DNA of 64,000 bases from an uncultured Peptoniphilaceae bacterium (GCA_943912255.1 CALTTP010000003.1:62001-126000), one strand, 5' to 3'. Numbered from the stretch's first letter, positions 26,332-35,013 are shown. Program-made: numbers and translations. The notes: generated by a model not told the origin, from the letters alone.

Positions 26332-27234
26332 GTGGAAAAAGTAAAAATAATTTATAATCCAACCTCAGGGTATCAACTATCCAAAAAGATGGTTCAAAAT
26401 ATTGCTTTGAGCTTATTGGACTTAGAATACACCGTAAGCCTATCCCCTACAAAGGACACCAATAGTGCTTATAATGAGACTATAAAGGCTCATGAGTCAG
26501 GCTATGATATCATACTTGCCTGTGGTGGAGATGGGACCGTAAATGAGGTTGTAAACGCTATGGCAGACTCTAAAACCGGTATGAAACTGGGAATTTTCCC
26601 CACTGGTACTGTAAACGATTTCGCTACATACCTTGGTTTAGACGGGTCTTCGGACAATTTAATCAGACTTATAAAGAACGATTTTTATGTTCCTGTAGAC
26701 ATTGGTAAGGCAAATGATAAATATTTTGTCAATGTTGCAGCTGGCGGTAAACTTGCCAGTATTGCCCATGAAACGGACAAGGGACTAAAATCGGTATTTG
26801 GACGTCTAGCCTACTATGCAGAAGGGGTTAAAGCGTTTCCCGACGCCATTTCTTCTGGTTTTAGATTGAAGTATGAATTAGATGGGGAGAAGTTTGAGGA
26901 TGATGCTTTAGTTTTTCTTGTATCAAATTCATCTTCTATTGGTGGATTTTCCAAGATTGCACCTAATGCTTTGGTCACAGATGGATATTTAGATGTTATA
27001 ATCATAAAGGATACAGGTAATTTTGTGGATGTGGCCCAGATATTTTTTAAAATCCTATCTGGTGAGCATGTAGACGATGCAAGGGTTTCCTATTTTCACG
27101 CAAAGACCATAAAGATCGAATCTGATCAACCTATAGACTTAGATGTGGATGGGGAGAGTCTTGGAGAATTACCTGTGAATATTTCTGTAGCGGATTATAA
27201 ACTTAAAGTTTTTACAAATATAAAGGAGTGGTAA
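26332..27234 (+). CDS. dagK: Diacylglycerol/lipid kinase family protein
   Basis: 300 residues of the DagK/YegS family. The nucleotide-binding motif CGGDGTVNEVVNAM and FPTGTVNDFATYLG are intact, with the C-terminal LDVDGESLGELP block that supports the fold. DgkB-type enzymes recycle diacylglycerol from lipoteichoic acid synthesis into phosphatidic acid; YegS-like relatives act on other lipids. GTG start with GGTGAG 6 bases upstream. The lacI-type gene begins 2 bp after its stop. Confidence 0.82.
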   Translation: MEKVKIIYNPTSGYQLSKKMVQNIALSLLDLEYTVSLSPTKDTNSAYNETIKAHESGYDIILACGGDGTVNEVVNAMADSKTGMKLGIFPTGTVNDFATYLGLDGSSDNLIRLIKNDFYVPVDIGKANDKYFVNVAAGGKLASIAHETDKGLKSVFGRLAYYAEGVKAFPDAISSGFRLKYELDGEKFEDDALVFLVSNSSSIGGFSKIAPNALVTDGYLDVIIIKDTGNFVDVAQIFFKILSGEHVDDARVSYFHAKTIKIESDQPIDLDVDGESLGELPVNISVADYKLKVFTNIKEW

Positions 27235-27236
27235 AA

Positions 27237-28244
27237 TTGTCATCACCTACAATTAAGGACGTGGCAAAACTTGCAGGAGTATCTATTTCTACGGTTTCAA
27301 GGGTTATGAATGATTCAAAACCTGTCAGTCCTGAAGCTAGAAGAAAAGTGCTAGATGCAATTAAGAAGTTAGATTTTAAGCCAAATGAATTGGCTAGATC
27401 TTTGGTTATGAGAAGGTCTAATTTAATAGGAGTTGTTGTTAAGGATATAGCAATCTCCTATATGACCGAAGTGGTTAGAGGAATTGAAGAAGTTGGAAGA
27501 ATGTACAACTACGACATTCTCCTTTCAAGTTTTTATGGGGATTTGGATTTAGCTAAGAAGATTATAAACTTTATGTTTACTAAACAAGTTGAAGGTATTG
27601 TCCTTGTTTCAGAGGATGCAAACCCAGAACTTATCTACATGCTAAATAATCAAAAGGCTCCATATATGCATTTGGATAAATTTTATGATACAGAGGATAC
27701 CTATTCTGTTCATGTGGACTATCAAAAAGCTGCCAGTGAAATGACAGAATTTCTAATTGAAAAGGGCCATGAAAAAATACTCTTTGTAAAGGAATATAAA
27801 AATGCAAAGATTGGTCTTGAGAAGGTTAAAGGATATAGTCAAGTAATGAACAAAAATAATTTATATCCCTATGAGACAACTGTTGATGGTGTAACTGATA
27901 GAGAAGGGTATAAATATGGTGAAGAAATCTGGAAGACAATAGAACATGAAGGTATTACTGCTTGTTTCTTCTCTGAAGATGAGTTGGCAATAGGGTTTTT
28001 AAACTATTGTTACGACAATAATAAATCTGTTCCAGATGATGTTTCAGTGGTTGGATTTGGTGATATTAAGATATCATCTCTATATAGACCAAGACTTACT
28101 ACTATAAGGGAGCCATACTATGACTATGGTGCTGTTGCCGTAAGGAAGATTATAAAGAATCTTAAGGAGAACGAAACCATGGATAAGCACACTTCCTTGC
28201 CAAGTAGTATAATAGTAAGAGAGACTGTCAAAGATATAAGATAG
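27237..28244 (+). CDS. LacI family regulator, candidate CcpA
   Basis: About 335 residues. HTH: TIKDVAKLAGVSISTVSRVM, with hinge helix PNELARSLVMRRSN, then a periplasmic-binding-like core (LIGVVVKDIAISYMTEVVRG; VVGFGDIKISSLYRPRLTTI). TTG 27237 has AAAGGAG 8 bases upstream and is preferred to GTG 27228. It lies just before ptsH and ptsI. The effector pocket region is not distinctive, and its partner HPr keeps Ser46, the residue that CcpA-HPr signalling needs. CcpA is therefore the leading guess, but other LacI paralogues cannot be excluded. Confidence 0.85.
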   Translation: MSSPTIKDVAKLAGVSISTVSRVMNDSKPVSPEARRKVLDAIKKLDFKPNELARSLVMRRSNLIGVVVKDIAISYMTEVVRGIEEVGRMYNYDILLSSFYGDLDLAKKIINFMFTKQVEGIVLVSEDANPELIYMLNNQKAPYMHLDKFYDTEDTYSVHVDYQKAASEMTEFLIEKGHEKILFVKEYKNAKIGLEKVKGYSQVMNKNNLYPYETTVDGVTDREGYKYGEEIWKTIEHEGITACFFSEDELAIGFLNYCYDNNKSVPDDVSVVGFGDIKISSLYRPRLTTIREPYYDYGAVAVRKIIKNLKENETMDKHTSLPSSIIVRETVKDIR

Positions 28245-28251
28245 TAGCTTG

Positions 28252-28280
28252 TTGATAATTAGTATTTCTAGTGATAGACT
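28252..28280 (+). promoter_or_regulatory. Possible ptsH promoter
   Basis: TTGATA (28252-28257), 17-bp spacer, TAGACT (28275-28280), 29 bp before the ptsH start. An alternative -10 (TATAAA) lies about 10 bp downstream. Confidence 0.4.
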
Positions 28281-28309
28281 AATTGTAAGTATAAAATTAG
28301 GAGGAAAAA

Positions 28310-28570
28310 ATGGTAGAAAAAACCTTAGTTGTAAAAAATGAAACAGGTTTACACGCTAGACCTGCAGCTTCATTGGTTCAATTTGTTAAAAACTTTGAAG
28401 GCACAGTAGAGCTTATTAAAGATGGAAAAACAGCAAATGCTAAGAGTATTTTCAATGTTATGGCTTTAGGTGTTTCCAAAGGAACGGAAATTACAGTAAG
28501 AGTTAGCGGGGAAAATGAACAAGAAAATTTAGATAGACTTGTTGAATTTATAGAAAACTTGTCTGAATAA
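28310..28570 (+). CDS. ptsH: Phosphocarrier protein HPr
   Basis: 86 residues. Carries phosphate from Enzyme I to sugar-specific EII proteins. His15 (TGLHARPAA) is the catalytic site; Ser46 (AKSIFNVMALG) is the HPr kinase site, so this HPr can also act in catabolite repression. AGGAGG 7 bases upstream. Separated from ptsI by a terminator, allowing the higher HPr level usual for the PTS. Confidence 0.96.
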   Translation: MVEKTLVVKNETGLHARPAASLVQFVKNFEGTVELIKDGKTANAKSIFNVMALGVSKGTEITVRVSGENEQENLDRLVEFIENLSE

Positions 28571-28593
28571 TTGTACTTGAGAAAAATATATGT

Positions 28594-28614
28594 AAAGGAT
28601 GTCTAACATCCTTT
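28594..28614 (+). terminator. Terminator after ptsH
   Basis: AAAGGATGT-CTA-ACATCCTTT perfect 9-bp stem followed by ATTTTTT. It may be leaky and set the HPr:EI ratio. Confidence 0.8.
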
Positions 28615-28703
28615 ATTTTTTGTTAATCTTTAGAAATCATTTAGGGCTTGGTTTGTAAAAGATTTGACTCAAGTATAAAAGTGTTTGGATTTGAGGTGAT
28701 CCC

Positions 28704-30413
28704 ATGACAAAAATAATGACAGGTGTAGTTGCATCTGAAGGCATTGCAGTTGGTAGAGCGTTTTTATTTTATAAGGAAAAGTTGGAACCTAAGATTGATA
28801 AACTAAAGGATGAGGATATTCCACAGGAAAAGGAAAAGTTTACTCAAGCCCTTAAAAATTATTCCCAGTACCTTGAGAACATCCAAGTGGATTCATTGGC
28901 ACAAAAGAATGTTATACAGGCCCATAGGAGTATGTTGGAGGATCCTTTCCTACTGGAGACTGTCAACAATAAAATCGACTCAAATCAAAATGTTGAAAAG
29001 GCTTTATATGACTCCATTGGCGAGATGGTAACCATGATAGAGTCCTTAGATGACCCTTATTTAAAGGAAAGGGCAGTGGACTATAAGGATATTGGAGAAA
29101 AGTTGCTATACATGCTAAAGGGCATGGAACCAAAACGACTTTCATCGTTACCTGAGGACAGTATAATTGTTTCCAACGAACTTACTCCATCGGACACTTC
29201 TGTTATGGATAAGGACAATGTAATTGGTTTTGCCATGGATTTAGGAGGTAAGACTGCACATACATCAATTATTGCTCAAACCTTGGGAATCCCTGCTATT
29301 GTTGGGATGAAGACCGTGTCTCAAAGTGTAAAGGATGGAGACGTTATAATCATAGATAACGAACAGGGGAAATTATTCATAAATCCCCAGGAGGATCTTT
29401 TACAGGAATATAGACAAAAAGCCATTTCTTTAAAAGAAGAAAAGGAAAGATTGGACAAGTTCAAGGATGAGGATGCTATCACCCCCGATGGGAAAAAAAT
29501 TGAAGTTGCTGTAAACATTGGTAATTTAGAAGACCTAAAAAAGGGGATTGAAAGAGGGGCAAAGTCCGTTGGGCTTTTTAGAACTGAGTTTTTATACATG
29601 GATAACACCCATTTCCCTACAGAAGAGGAACAGTTTGCAGTTTACTCTGAAGCTGCAAAATTGTTAAAGGGCAATAGCCTTATTATCAGAACTTTGGATA
29701 TAGGTGGAGATAAGTCCCTATCCTACTTTAAATTCCCAGAGGAAGAAAATCCATTTTTAGGATGGAGAGCTTTAAGAATTTGCTTTGATATGCAAGATGT
29801 ATTTGAAACTCAACTAAAGGCAATACTAAGAGCCTCAGCCTTTGGTGATGTGAAGATACTTCTTCCTATGGTCATATCTTTAGACGAGATTATCAAGGTC
29901 AAGGAAATCCTTGATGGGGTTAAAAAGGACCTTTTGAAAAGAGAAGTGGAATTTAATCATGAAATTGAAATTGGAATCATGATTGAAACTCCTGCCAGTG
30001 CCATCATAGCAGACGACTTGATAGATCAGGTGGACTTTTTCAGTATTGGTACCAATGATTTAACTCAATATGTCCTAGCTGTAGATAGGGGAAATGAAAA
30101 GATTTCTGAACTCTATAGTACCTACAACAAAGCAGTCCTTCGCTCCATTAAAAGGGTCATTGAAATATCCCATGAAAAGGGCAAATGGACTGGAATGTGT
30201 GGAGGATTTGCAGGGGATGCAAAAGCGACTAAACTGCTTTTAGGTCTAGGGCTTGATGAGTTTTCCGTACCAGGACCAAATGTGCCTAGGATTAAGGATA
30301 TAATTAGAAATACCACATTGGCCCAGGGAAAGGAATTTGCAAAAGAGATATTGTCCCTTAAGACAACTAAGGATATTGAAAAGAAAATAGATGAAGAATG
30401 GAAGAATAGGTAA
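28704..30413 (+). CDS. ptsI: PTS Enzyme I (phosphoenolpyruvate-protein phosphotransferase)
   Basis: 569 residues, standard length. Transfers phosphate from PEP to HPr. Active-site His186 in GGKTAHTSIIAQ; PEP-binding C-terminal domain with FRTEFLYMD, DIGGDKSL, LPMV and GTNDLTQYVLAVDRGN; MCGGFAGD at the catalytic cysteine region. GAGGTGATCC precedes ATG. Its own promoter is not clear in the 133-bp gap after ptsH. Confidence 0.96.
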   Translation: MTKIMTGVVASEGIAVGRAFLFYKEKLEPKIDKLKDEDIPQEKEKFTQALKNYSQYLENIQVDSLAQKNVIQAHRSMLEDPFLLETVNNKIDSNQNVEKALYDSIGEMVTMIESLDDPYLKERAVDYKDIGEKLLYMLKGMEPKRLSSLPEDSIIVSNELTPSDTSVMDKDNVIGFAMDLGGKTAHTSIIAQTLGIPAIVGMKTVSQSVKDGDVIIIDNEQGKLFINPQEDLLQEYRQKAISLKEEKERLDKFKDEDAITPDGKKIEVAVNIGNLEDLKKGIERGAKSVGLFRTEFLYMDNTHFPTEEEQFAVYSEAAKLLKGNSLIIRTLDIGGDKSLSYFKFPEEENPFLGWRALRICFDMQDVFETQLKAILRASAFGDVKILLPMVISLDEIIKVKEILDGVKKDLLKREVEFNHEIEIGIMIETPASAIIADDLIDQVDFFSIGTNDLTQYVLAVDRGNEKISELYSTYNKAVLRSIKRVIEISHEKGKWTGMCGGFAGDAKATKLLLGLGLDEFSVPGPNVPRIKDIIRNTTLAQGKEFAKEILSLKTTKDIEKKIDEEWKNR

Positions 30414-30477
30414 GATTTAGCATAATCTTAACATTGTTTAAATTTGATTTTCATATATATGGCCTATACTCTCATTG

Positions 30478-30604
30478 TAGGGTAAAACAGACCCTAACCC
30501 TTAAGAGATAATAAGTTACAAAACTACGTGTTAATCTTTTTCTTCCATTGCACAGGCTATATATAGCCGAAAATTGAGTCAACCACCCAGTTGGCTCTTT
30601 TTTT
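30478..30604 (+). ncRNA. Candidate small RNA between ptsI and the APH-like gene
   Basis: In a gap of more than 300 bp without a gene: TATACT (30465-30470) as a possible -10, then hairpin TAGGGT-AAAACAG-ACCCTA (30478-30483 / 30491-30496), about 58 unpaired bases, a perfect palindrome GGCTATATATAGCC (30555-30568) and an intrinsic terminator (30576-30604). About 125 nt. No family recognised. It could also be the 3' region of the ptsI transcript or a leader for the next gene, although the terminator lies about 150 bp before that start codon. Confidence 0.45.
30576..30604 (+). terminator. Intrinsic terminator
   Basis: GAGTCAAC (30576-30583) pairs with GTTGGCTC (30590-30597), with one G-U pair, followed by seven T. 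Confidence 0.8.
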
Positions 30605-30752
30605 ATTTCAAAAATTGCTTTTTATGACCCTAAATGTTATCCATGCAACAAATATAGGAAAAATTACCTCATATTTGGGTAAAATTGTTTCAAAGGTATT
30701 ATTAATATGTTAGAATTAAAATATGTTTCCTTTGAGAGTAGGGGGTAGTAAG

Positions 30753-31616
30753 TTGAACAAAGACAAGCTGATAAAAAACTTAGAGGATTTGGGATTGGAT
30801 AAGGTTAAAAACCTTGTGGAAAAAGAGGAAGGTCTATACGAGTTGGAACTGGAGAATGGTAATAGTTACAAACTAAAAACCTTTCCAATGGAATTGTTCT
30901 CTGATTTATCTAAACAAGTTAAAATCTTTGATGCCCTATTAGATAAGGGTGTTGAAATTGCACCAAGGTTTATTGTGGGCAAGGTGGAAGATGAAAACCA
31001 ATTCTTTATACTTTTTAAGCAGGCTATGAAGGTTGATGAAAAAGACTTTGATTTTGGAGTTAAATTGGGGAATTTTCTTAGAGAGTATCATAGGGTTTCA
31101 GAAGGTGGGGATTCAAATTTGTGGGAGAAAAAATTTGGCCACCGCATGGTATTGTTTTTTCACAATTACTACCTTTGCAACTATACTGGTCCAAAGGACT
31201 ATATTTTACTAGATTATTTAAATGATAATAAGCATTTGATTTCCGATAGGGACACTGTTGAATTTTTAGGAATTGACAATCTCTTGGATATTTCTCTAGA
31301 TGATGAGGGAAGGTTGGTAAACTTGAAGTTTTTAGTTGAGGATAAGAGGGATCCCTATTACCAGTTCAGGGACTTAAACTTTTCAAAACCTAAAGATTGG
31401 GAGTATTCTAGGGGTTTGGTACAGGGCTATTTTAACGGAAAGCCTCCAATCTTATTTTTTAAAACCCTAGCAGTCTATTCCATTGTGGAATATCTTTATG
31501 AGGATTTGGAAAAACAGACAGAAGTGGACTGTGAAAGTCTAAGGGAAAAAATAGACTATCTACTAGAATTATACGAGGACTTTTCCAAAATATATCCTAG
31601 ATGGTATAAAAACTAA
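30753..31616 (+). CDS. Aminoglycoside phosphotransferase-fold (APH/kinase-like) protein, function unknown
   Basis: About 288 residues. The N-terminal part (YELELENGNSYKLKTF, then VKIFDALLDKGVEIAPRFI) and central FLREYHRVS resemble the APH/choline-kinase lobes. The catalytic HxDxxxxN loop is not visible; FLGIDNLLDISLDDEG and FLVEDKRDPYYQFRDLNF stand in that region, so activity is doubtful. TTG 30753 has a GTAGGGGGT site close upstream and is preferred to ATG 30723. Carbamate kinase follows after 25 bp, probably in the same transcript. Function unknown; not evidence for antibiotic resistance. Confidence 0.55.
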   Translation: MNKDKLIKNLEDLGLDKVKNLVEKEEGLYELELENGNSYKLKTFPMELFSDLSKQVKIFDALLDKGVEIAPRFIVGKVEDENQFFILFKQAMKVDEKDFDFGVKLGNFLREYHRVSEGGDSNLWEKKFGHRMVLFFHNYYLCNYTGPKDYILLDYLNDNKHLISDRDTVEFLGIDNLLDISLDDEGRLVNLKFLVEDKRDPYYQFRDLNFSKPKDWEYSRGLVQGYFNGKPPILFFKTLAVYSIVEYLYEDLEKQTEVDCESLREKIDYLLELYEDFSKIYPRWYKN

Positions 31617-31641
31617 TGCTTAATATATAGGAGGAATTTTT

Positions 31642-32574
31642 ATGAGTGAAAAAGTTGTCATCGCCCTAGGGGGTAACGCTTTAGGTCATGACCTAGAAAG
31701 TCAAAGGATTGCAGTTAAATCTACTGCAAAGACAATTGTGGATTTGATTGAGGATGGAAACAAGGTGGTTATTACCCATGGAAATGGACCTCAAGTTGGT
31801 ATGTTAAACAATGTTTTTGCCGATTATAAGAAAATAAATCCTGAATTTCAAGACATACCACTGTCCATGTGTGTGGCTATGAGTCAGGCCTATATTGGCT
31901 ATGATTTGCAAAATGCAATTAGGGAGGAATTATCCAACAGAAAGATTAAAAAGTCTGTTGCCTCAGTTATAACACAAGTGGTAGTAGATGAAAATGACAA
32001 GGCTTTTGACAATCCAACTAAACCAATTGGTCCTTTTATGACTAAGGAGGAAGCGGAAATTGCCAAGTCTAAGGGCATGGATGTAGTTGAAGATGCCGGT
32101 AGAGGATATAGAAGGGTAGTGGCATCTCCAAAACCATTGGAAATAGTCGAAATAGACAGTATTAGAAATCTCGTGGACCAGGATTCTGTGGTCATAGCCT
32201 GTGGCGGAGGGGGAATCCCAGTTATTTCAAAGGGAAATGCCCTTGAGGGAAAGGATGCTGTAATTGACAAGGACTTTGCCTCTTCAGTACTAGCCCAACA
32301 ATTAGATGCAGATAAACTCGTTGTTTTAACTGCTGTTGAAAAGGTTGCCATAAAATTTGGGGAAGAAGATGAAAAGTGGCTATCGGAAATGTCCATTGAA
32401 GAAGCGAAGAAATATAGTGATGAAGGTGAATTTGCTCCTGGATCAATGCTTCCAAAGGTTCAAGCGGCCATAGATTTTGCAAGTTCTAGAGATAAAAGAG
32501 AGTCCCTTATAACTTCCTTGGAAAAAGCGTCAGATGGATTAAAGGGAAATACTGGTACAAGAATATATAAATAA
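31642..32574 (+). CDS. arcC: Carbamate kinase
   Basis: 310 residues. Makes ATP and carbamate from carbamoyl phosphate, normally the last step of arginine deiminase or agmatine/purine degradation pathways. Family motifs: VIALGGNALG at the N-terminus, THGNGPQVGML, VVASPKP, VIACGGGGIPVI and FAPGSMLPKVQAA. AGGAGG 6 bases upstream. No arcA, arcB or arcD in the window, so the source of carbamoyl phosphate is elsewhere. Confidence 0.95.
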   Translation: MSEKVVIALGGNALGHDLESQRIAVKSTAKTIVDLIEDGNKVVITHGNGPQVGMLNNVFADYKKINPEFQDIPLSMCVAMSQAYIGYDLQNAIREELSNRKIKKSVASVITQVVVDENDKAFDNPTKPIGPFMTKEEAEIAKSKGMDVVEDAGRGYRRVVASPKPLEIVEIDSIRNLVDQDSVVIACGGGGIPVISKGNALEGKDAVIDKDFASSVLAQQLDADKLVVLTAVEKVAIKFGEEDEKWLSEMSIEEAKKYSDEGEFAPGSMLPKVQAAIDFASSRDKRESLITSLEKASDGLKGNTGTRIYK

Positions 32575-32586
32575 GACGATAATTAT

Positions 32587-32608
32587 AGACAGGGTTTAGG
32601 CCTTGTCT
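32587..32608 (+). terminator. Terminator after arcC
   Basis: AGACAGGG pairs with CCTTGTCT (one G-U) around TTTAGG, then a T-run to 32613. Confidence 0.75.
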
Positions 32609-32724
32609 TTTTTGTGGCTTAATAAATGTGTTTTAAGACCTAATTGTTAGTTGGAAAATCCTTAGGGTATATATGATTATAATGAGGTTTATAGAAAATG
32701 ATGATTTGATAAAAAGGAGGACAA

Positions 32725-34440
32725 ATGAAAGAGGACAAAGATATGGTAAATAAAGATCCCAGAATGAAAAACAAATTAGGGGATCATTTACCAAGTAAAA
32801 ATGATAAAAAGGGTGAAAACCCTCATATAACTCGAGCTTCAGGAGCTCCTGTAGAAAACAATCAAGACTCTATGACAGCAGGGGAAAGAGGTCCTATTGT
32901 TCATGAAGATGCTTGGCTTTTTGAAAAGCATGCCCATTTCAATAGAGAACTTATACCTGAAAGAAGAATGCACGCTAAGGGTTCAGGAGCATTTGGTACT
33001 TTCAAAGTTACTAATGACATTACAAAGTATACAAAGGCAAAAATTTTCTCTGAAGTTGGAAAAGAAACTGAAATGTTTGCAAGATTTTCACTTGTTGCAG
33101 GGGAAAGAGGATTTCCTGATGCAGATAGAGACATTAGGGGATTTGCCTTAAAGTTTTATACTGAAGAGGGTAACTGGGACTTAGTTGGAAATAATACGCC
33201 GGTATTTTTCTTTAGGGACCCATTGAACTTTATAGACTTAAACCACGTGGTTAAAAGAGACCCTAAGACAAATATGAGAAGTCCTAACAATAACTGGGAC
33301 TTTTGGTCATCATTACCAGAATCTCTATTACAAGTAACTATTATAATGGCAGATAGGGGAATTCCATCTTCCTATAGATATATGCATGGATTTGGTTCCC
33401 ACACTTACTCTTTGATAAATGAAAACAACGAAAGAACTTGGGTTAAGTTCCACTTTAGATCACAACAGGGAATTATGAACTATACAGATCAAGAAGCGGA
33501 AAAAGTTAAGGCTATGGACCCGGATTCTCACCAAAGAGATCTTTTTGAAGCTATTGAAAAGGGACAATTTCCTAAGTGGAAGATGTATCTTCAAGTAATG
33601 ACAGAGGAAGAAGCTAAAAAAATGGAAACAAATCCTTTTGACTTAACTAAGATGTGGTTAAAGAAGGATCATCCATTTATAGAAGTTGGAGAATTTGAAT
33701 TAAATAGAAACCCTGAAAACTACTTCCAAGATGTAGAGCAGTCAGCTTTTAGTCCATCTCAAAATGTTCCAGGAATTGGTTTCTCTCCAGATAGAATGTT
33801 ACAAGCAAGGCTTTTCGCCTATGGAGATGCTCAAAGGTATCGTCTAGGTGTAAACCATCATCAAATACCTGTAAACTCACCACGAGGAGTTGATCCAAAG
33901 GATTATCATCAATTCCACAGAGATGGACAGATGAGAGTTGATGGCAACTTAGGATCAGAGCTTCACTATGAACCTAACTCCTATGGAAATTGGACAGAGG
34001 ATAAAAGAGGTTATGAGCCAAGTCAAGACGGTGGAAAAGTGGACAGATATGACTTTAGAGAGCTGGACAGTGACTATTACACTCAACCGGGAATGCTGTA
34101 TAGAGCCATGACCGAAGAGCAAAAGCAAGTTCTATGCGAAAACACTGCAAGACATATGGAAGACACTACCTTACAAATAAAACACCGTTGGATTAGCCAC
34201 TGCTATAAAGCTGATGAAGACTATGGTAAGAGATTGGCAAAGGTGTTGGGAATAGATATTAAAGATGTGGACTTAGAAATGAAGAGAGACTCTAGAGAAG
34301 CAAACTACAAGGCTAATAACGCCCATCCAGAATTGGATAAACCAACAGAAAACCTAAAGATGAAGGACTGGGAAGAAATAAAGACAGATTACGATCCAAA
34401 ATCCTTTATCGACCCAATGGAAGACCCATTTGTACTGTAA
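32725..34440 (+). CDS. katA: Heme catalase
   Basis: Dismutates hydrogen peroxide to water and oxygen. 571 residues, monofunctional catalase of the small-subunit type with an extended C-terminus. Active-site block FNRELIPERRMHAKGSGAFG with His83; heme-ligand block LFAYGDAQRYRLG with Tyr366. AAGGAGG 5 bases before ATG. Single-gene unit between two terminators. A heme catalase in an otherwise anaerobe-like gene set suggests tolerance of oxygen or peroxide on host surfaces; no heme synthesis gene is in view. Confidence 0.96.
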   Translation: MKEDKDMVNKDPRMKNKLGDHLPSKNDKKGENPHITRASGAPVENNQDSMTAGERGPIVHEDAWLFEKHAHFNRELIPERRMHAKGSGAFGTFKVTNDITKYTKAKIFSEVGKETEMFARFSLVAGERGFPDADRDIRGFALKFYTEEGNWDLVGNNTPVFFFRDPLNFIDLNHVVKRDPKTNMRSPNNNWDFWSSLPESLLQVTIIMADRGIPSSYRYMHGFGSHTYSLINENNERTWVKFHFRSQQGIMNYTDQEAEKVKAMDPDSHQRDLFEAIEKGQFPKWKMYLQVMTEEEAKKMETNPFDLTKMWLKKDHPFIEVGEFELNRNPENYFQDVEQSAFSPSQNVPGIGFSPDRMLQARLFAYGDAQRYRLGVNHHQIPVNSPRGVDPKDYHQFHRDGQMRVDGNLGSELHYEPNSYGNWTEDKRGYEPSQDGGKVDRYDFRELDSDYYTQPGMLYRAMTEEQKQVLCENTARHMEDTTLQIKHRWISHCYKADEDYGKRLAKVLGIDIKDVDLEMKRDSREANYKANNAHPELDKPTENLKMKDWEEIKTDYDPKSFIDPMEDPFVL

Positions 34441-34449
34441 TATTTAAAG

Positions 34450-34469
34450 AGCGCTCAGAAATGGGCGCT
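34450..34469 (+). terminator. Terminator after katA
   Basis: AGCGCTC (34450-34456) pairs with GGGCGCT (34463-34469), one G-U, followed by TTTTTT. Confidence 0.8.
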
Positions 34470-34556
34470 TTTTTACTAGTATTTTAACTTACTGGAAAAT
34501 TGTAGATTGCTATTAGGATAAGAAATGATTATTTTGTAAATAGAATGGAGAAACAA

Positions 34557-34676
34557 ATGGAAGATATGAGCAATGAGGAAATAAAAATTTTCTTAAAAAT
34601 GATACTTCAAATAGTTAAAGATAGTAAGGATAAAGAAGAAATAATAGAAAAAATTGAAGAACTACTAAAAAAGTAA
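34557..34676 (+). CDS. Small helical protein, 39 residues
   Basis: Starts ATG after GGAGAAACAA and ends TAA. The peptide (MEDMSNEEIKIFLKMILQI ... EELLKK) is one strongly amphipathic charged helix with regular Leu/Ile spacing; an in-frame ATG at 34545 would add four residues but lacks a ribosome site. It stands alone between katA's terminator and a terminator-like hairpin at 34710, so it would be its own unit. Not recognised; chance cannot be excluded at this length. Confidence 0.5.
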   Translation: MEDMSNEEIKIFLKMILQIVKDSKDKEEIIEKIEELLKK

Positions 34677-34709
34677 TTCTTCAAAACTAAAGTAATTTCA
34701 AAAAATATT

Positions 34710-34738
34710 AGATAGGTGGGCTTGCCACCACCTGATCT
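34710..34738 (+). terminator. Hairpin after the small ORF
   Basis: AGATAGGTGG pairs with CCACCTGATCT with one bulged C; followed by AATTTTATATT. Likely terminator with a weak T-run. Confidence 0.55.
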
Positions 34739-34850
34739 AATTTTATATTAATATATAAAAAATGGCAAGAACTTTATTAATGGACTGTTGTCTAGTTATA
34801 CAATTAGACGATAAACAACTAAATACTTTTTTAAAATTTCTACGTAAAAT

Positions 34851-34872
34851 AGGGGTGATTTAGTCGCTCCTT
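34851..34872 (+). terminator. Orphan intrinsic terminator
   Basis: AGGGGTGA pairs with TCGCTCCT (two G-U) around TTTAG; T-run continues to 34876. No gene immediately upstream on this strand; 34740-34850 otherwise shows nothing supportable. Confidence 0.65.
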
Positions 34873-34883
34873 TTTTACTTGTA

Positions 34884-34905
34884 TTTCTACCAACTTTCTA
34901 CCAAC
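34884..34905. repeat. Two tandem 11-bp repeats beside ssrA
   Basis: TTTCTACCAAC occurs twice, head to tail, without mismatch. An equally spaced (11-bp) pair lies next to the prophage integrase at 39499-39519, where such pairs usually act as integrase arm-binding sites. Confidence 0.6.
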
Positions 34906-34960
34906 TATTTTTATACGAATATAGACCTAGATAGACTACAAATATAAATGGTATAAGAAA

Positions 34961-34984
34961 AGAACGGCTATTTTAAACCGTTCT
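34961..34984 (-). terminator. Terminator of tmRNA
   Basis: AGAACGG and CCGTTCT form a perfect 7-bp stem; on the minus strand it is followed by TTTTCTT. It lies 29 bp beyond the tmRNA 3' end. Confidence 0.75.
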
Positions 34985-35013
34985 AGACTGCTATAAACTA
35001 CTATAGAATTTCA

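Noticed and set aside
30753..31616. Aminoglycoside resistance gene
   Set aside because: Only the general APH fold is suggested; the catalytic loop is not visible and the context is metabolic.
32677..32693. A PerR box before katA
   Set aside because: TTATAATGAGGTTTATA matches only the left half of the TTATAATnATTATAA consensus.
34762..34863. A 33-codon frame beginning MARTLLMDCC near ssrA
   Set aside because: No ribosome site before its ATG, and its end runs into a terminator hairpin.
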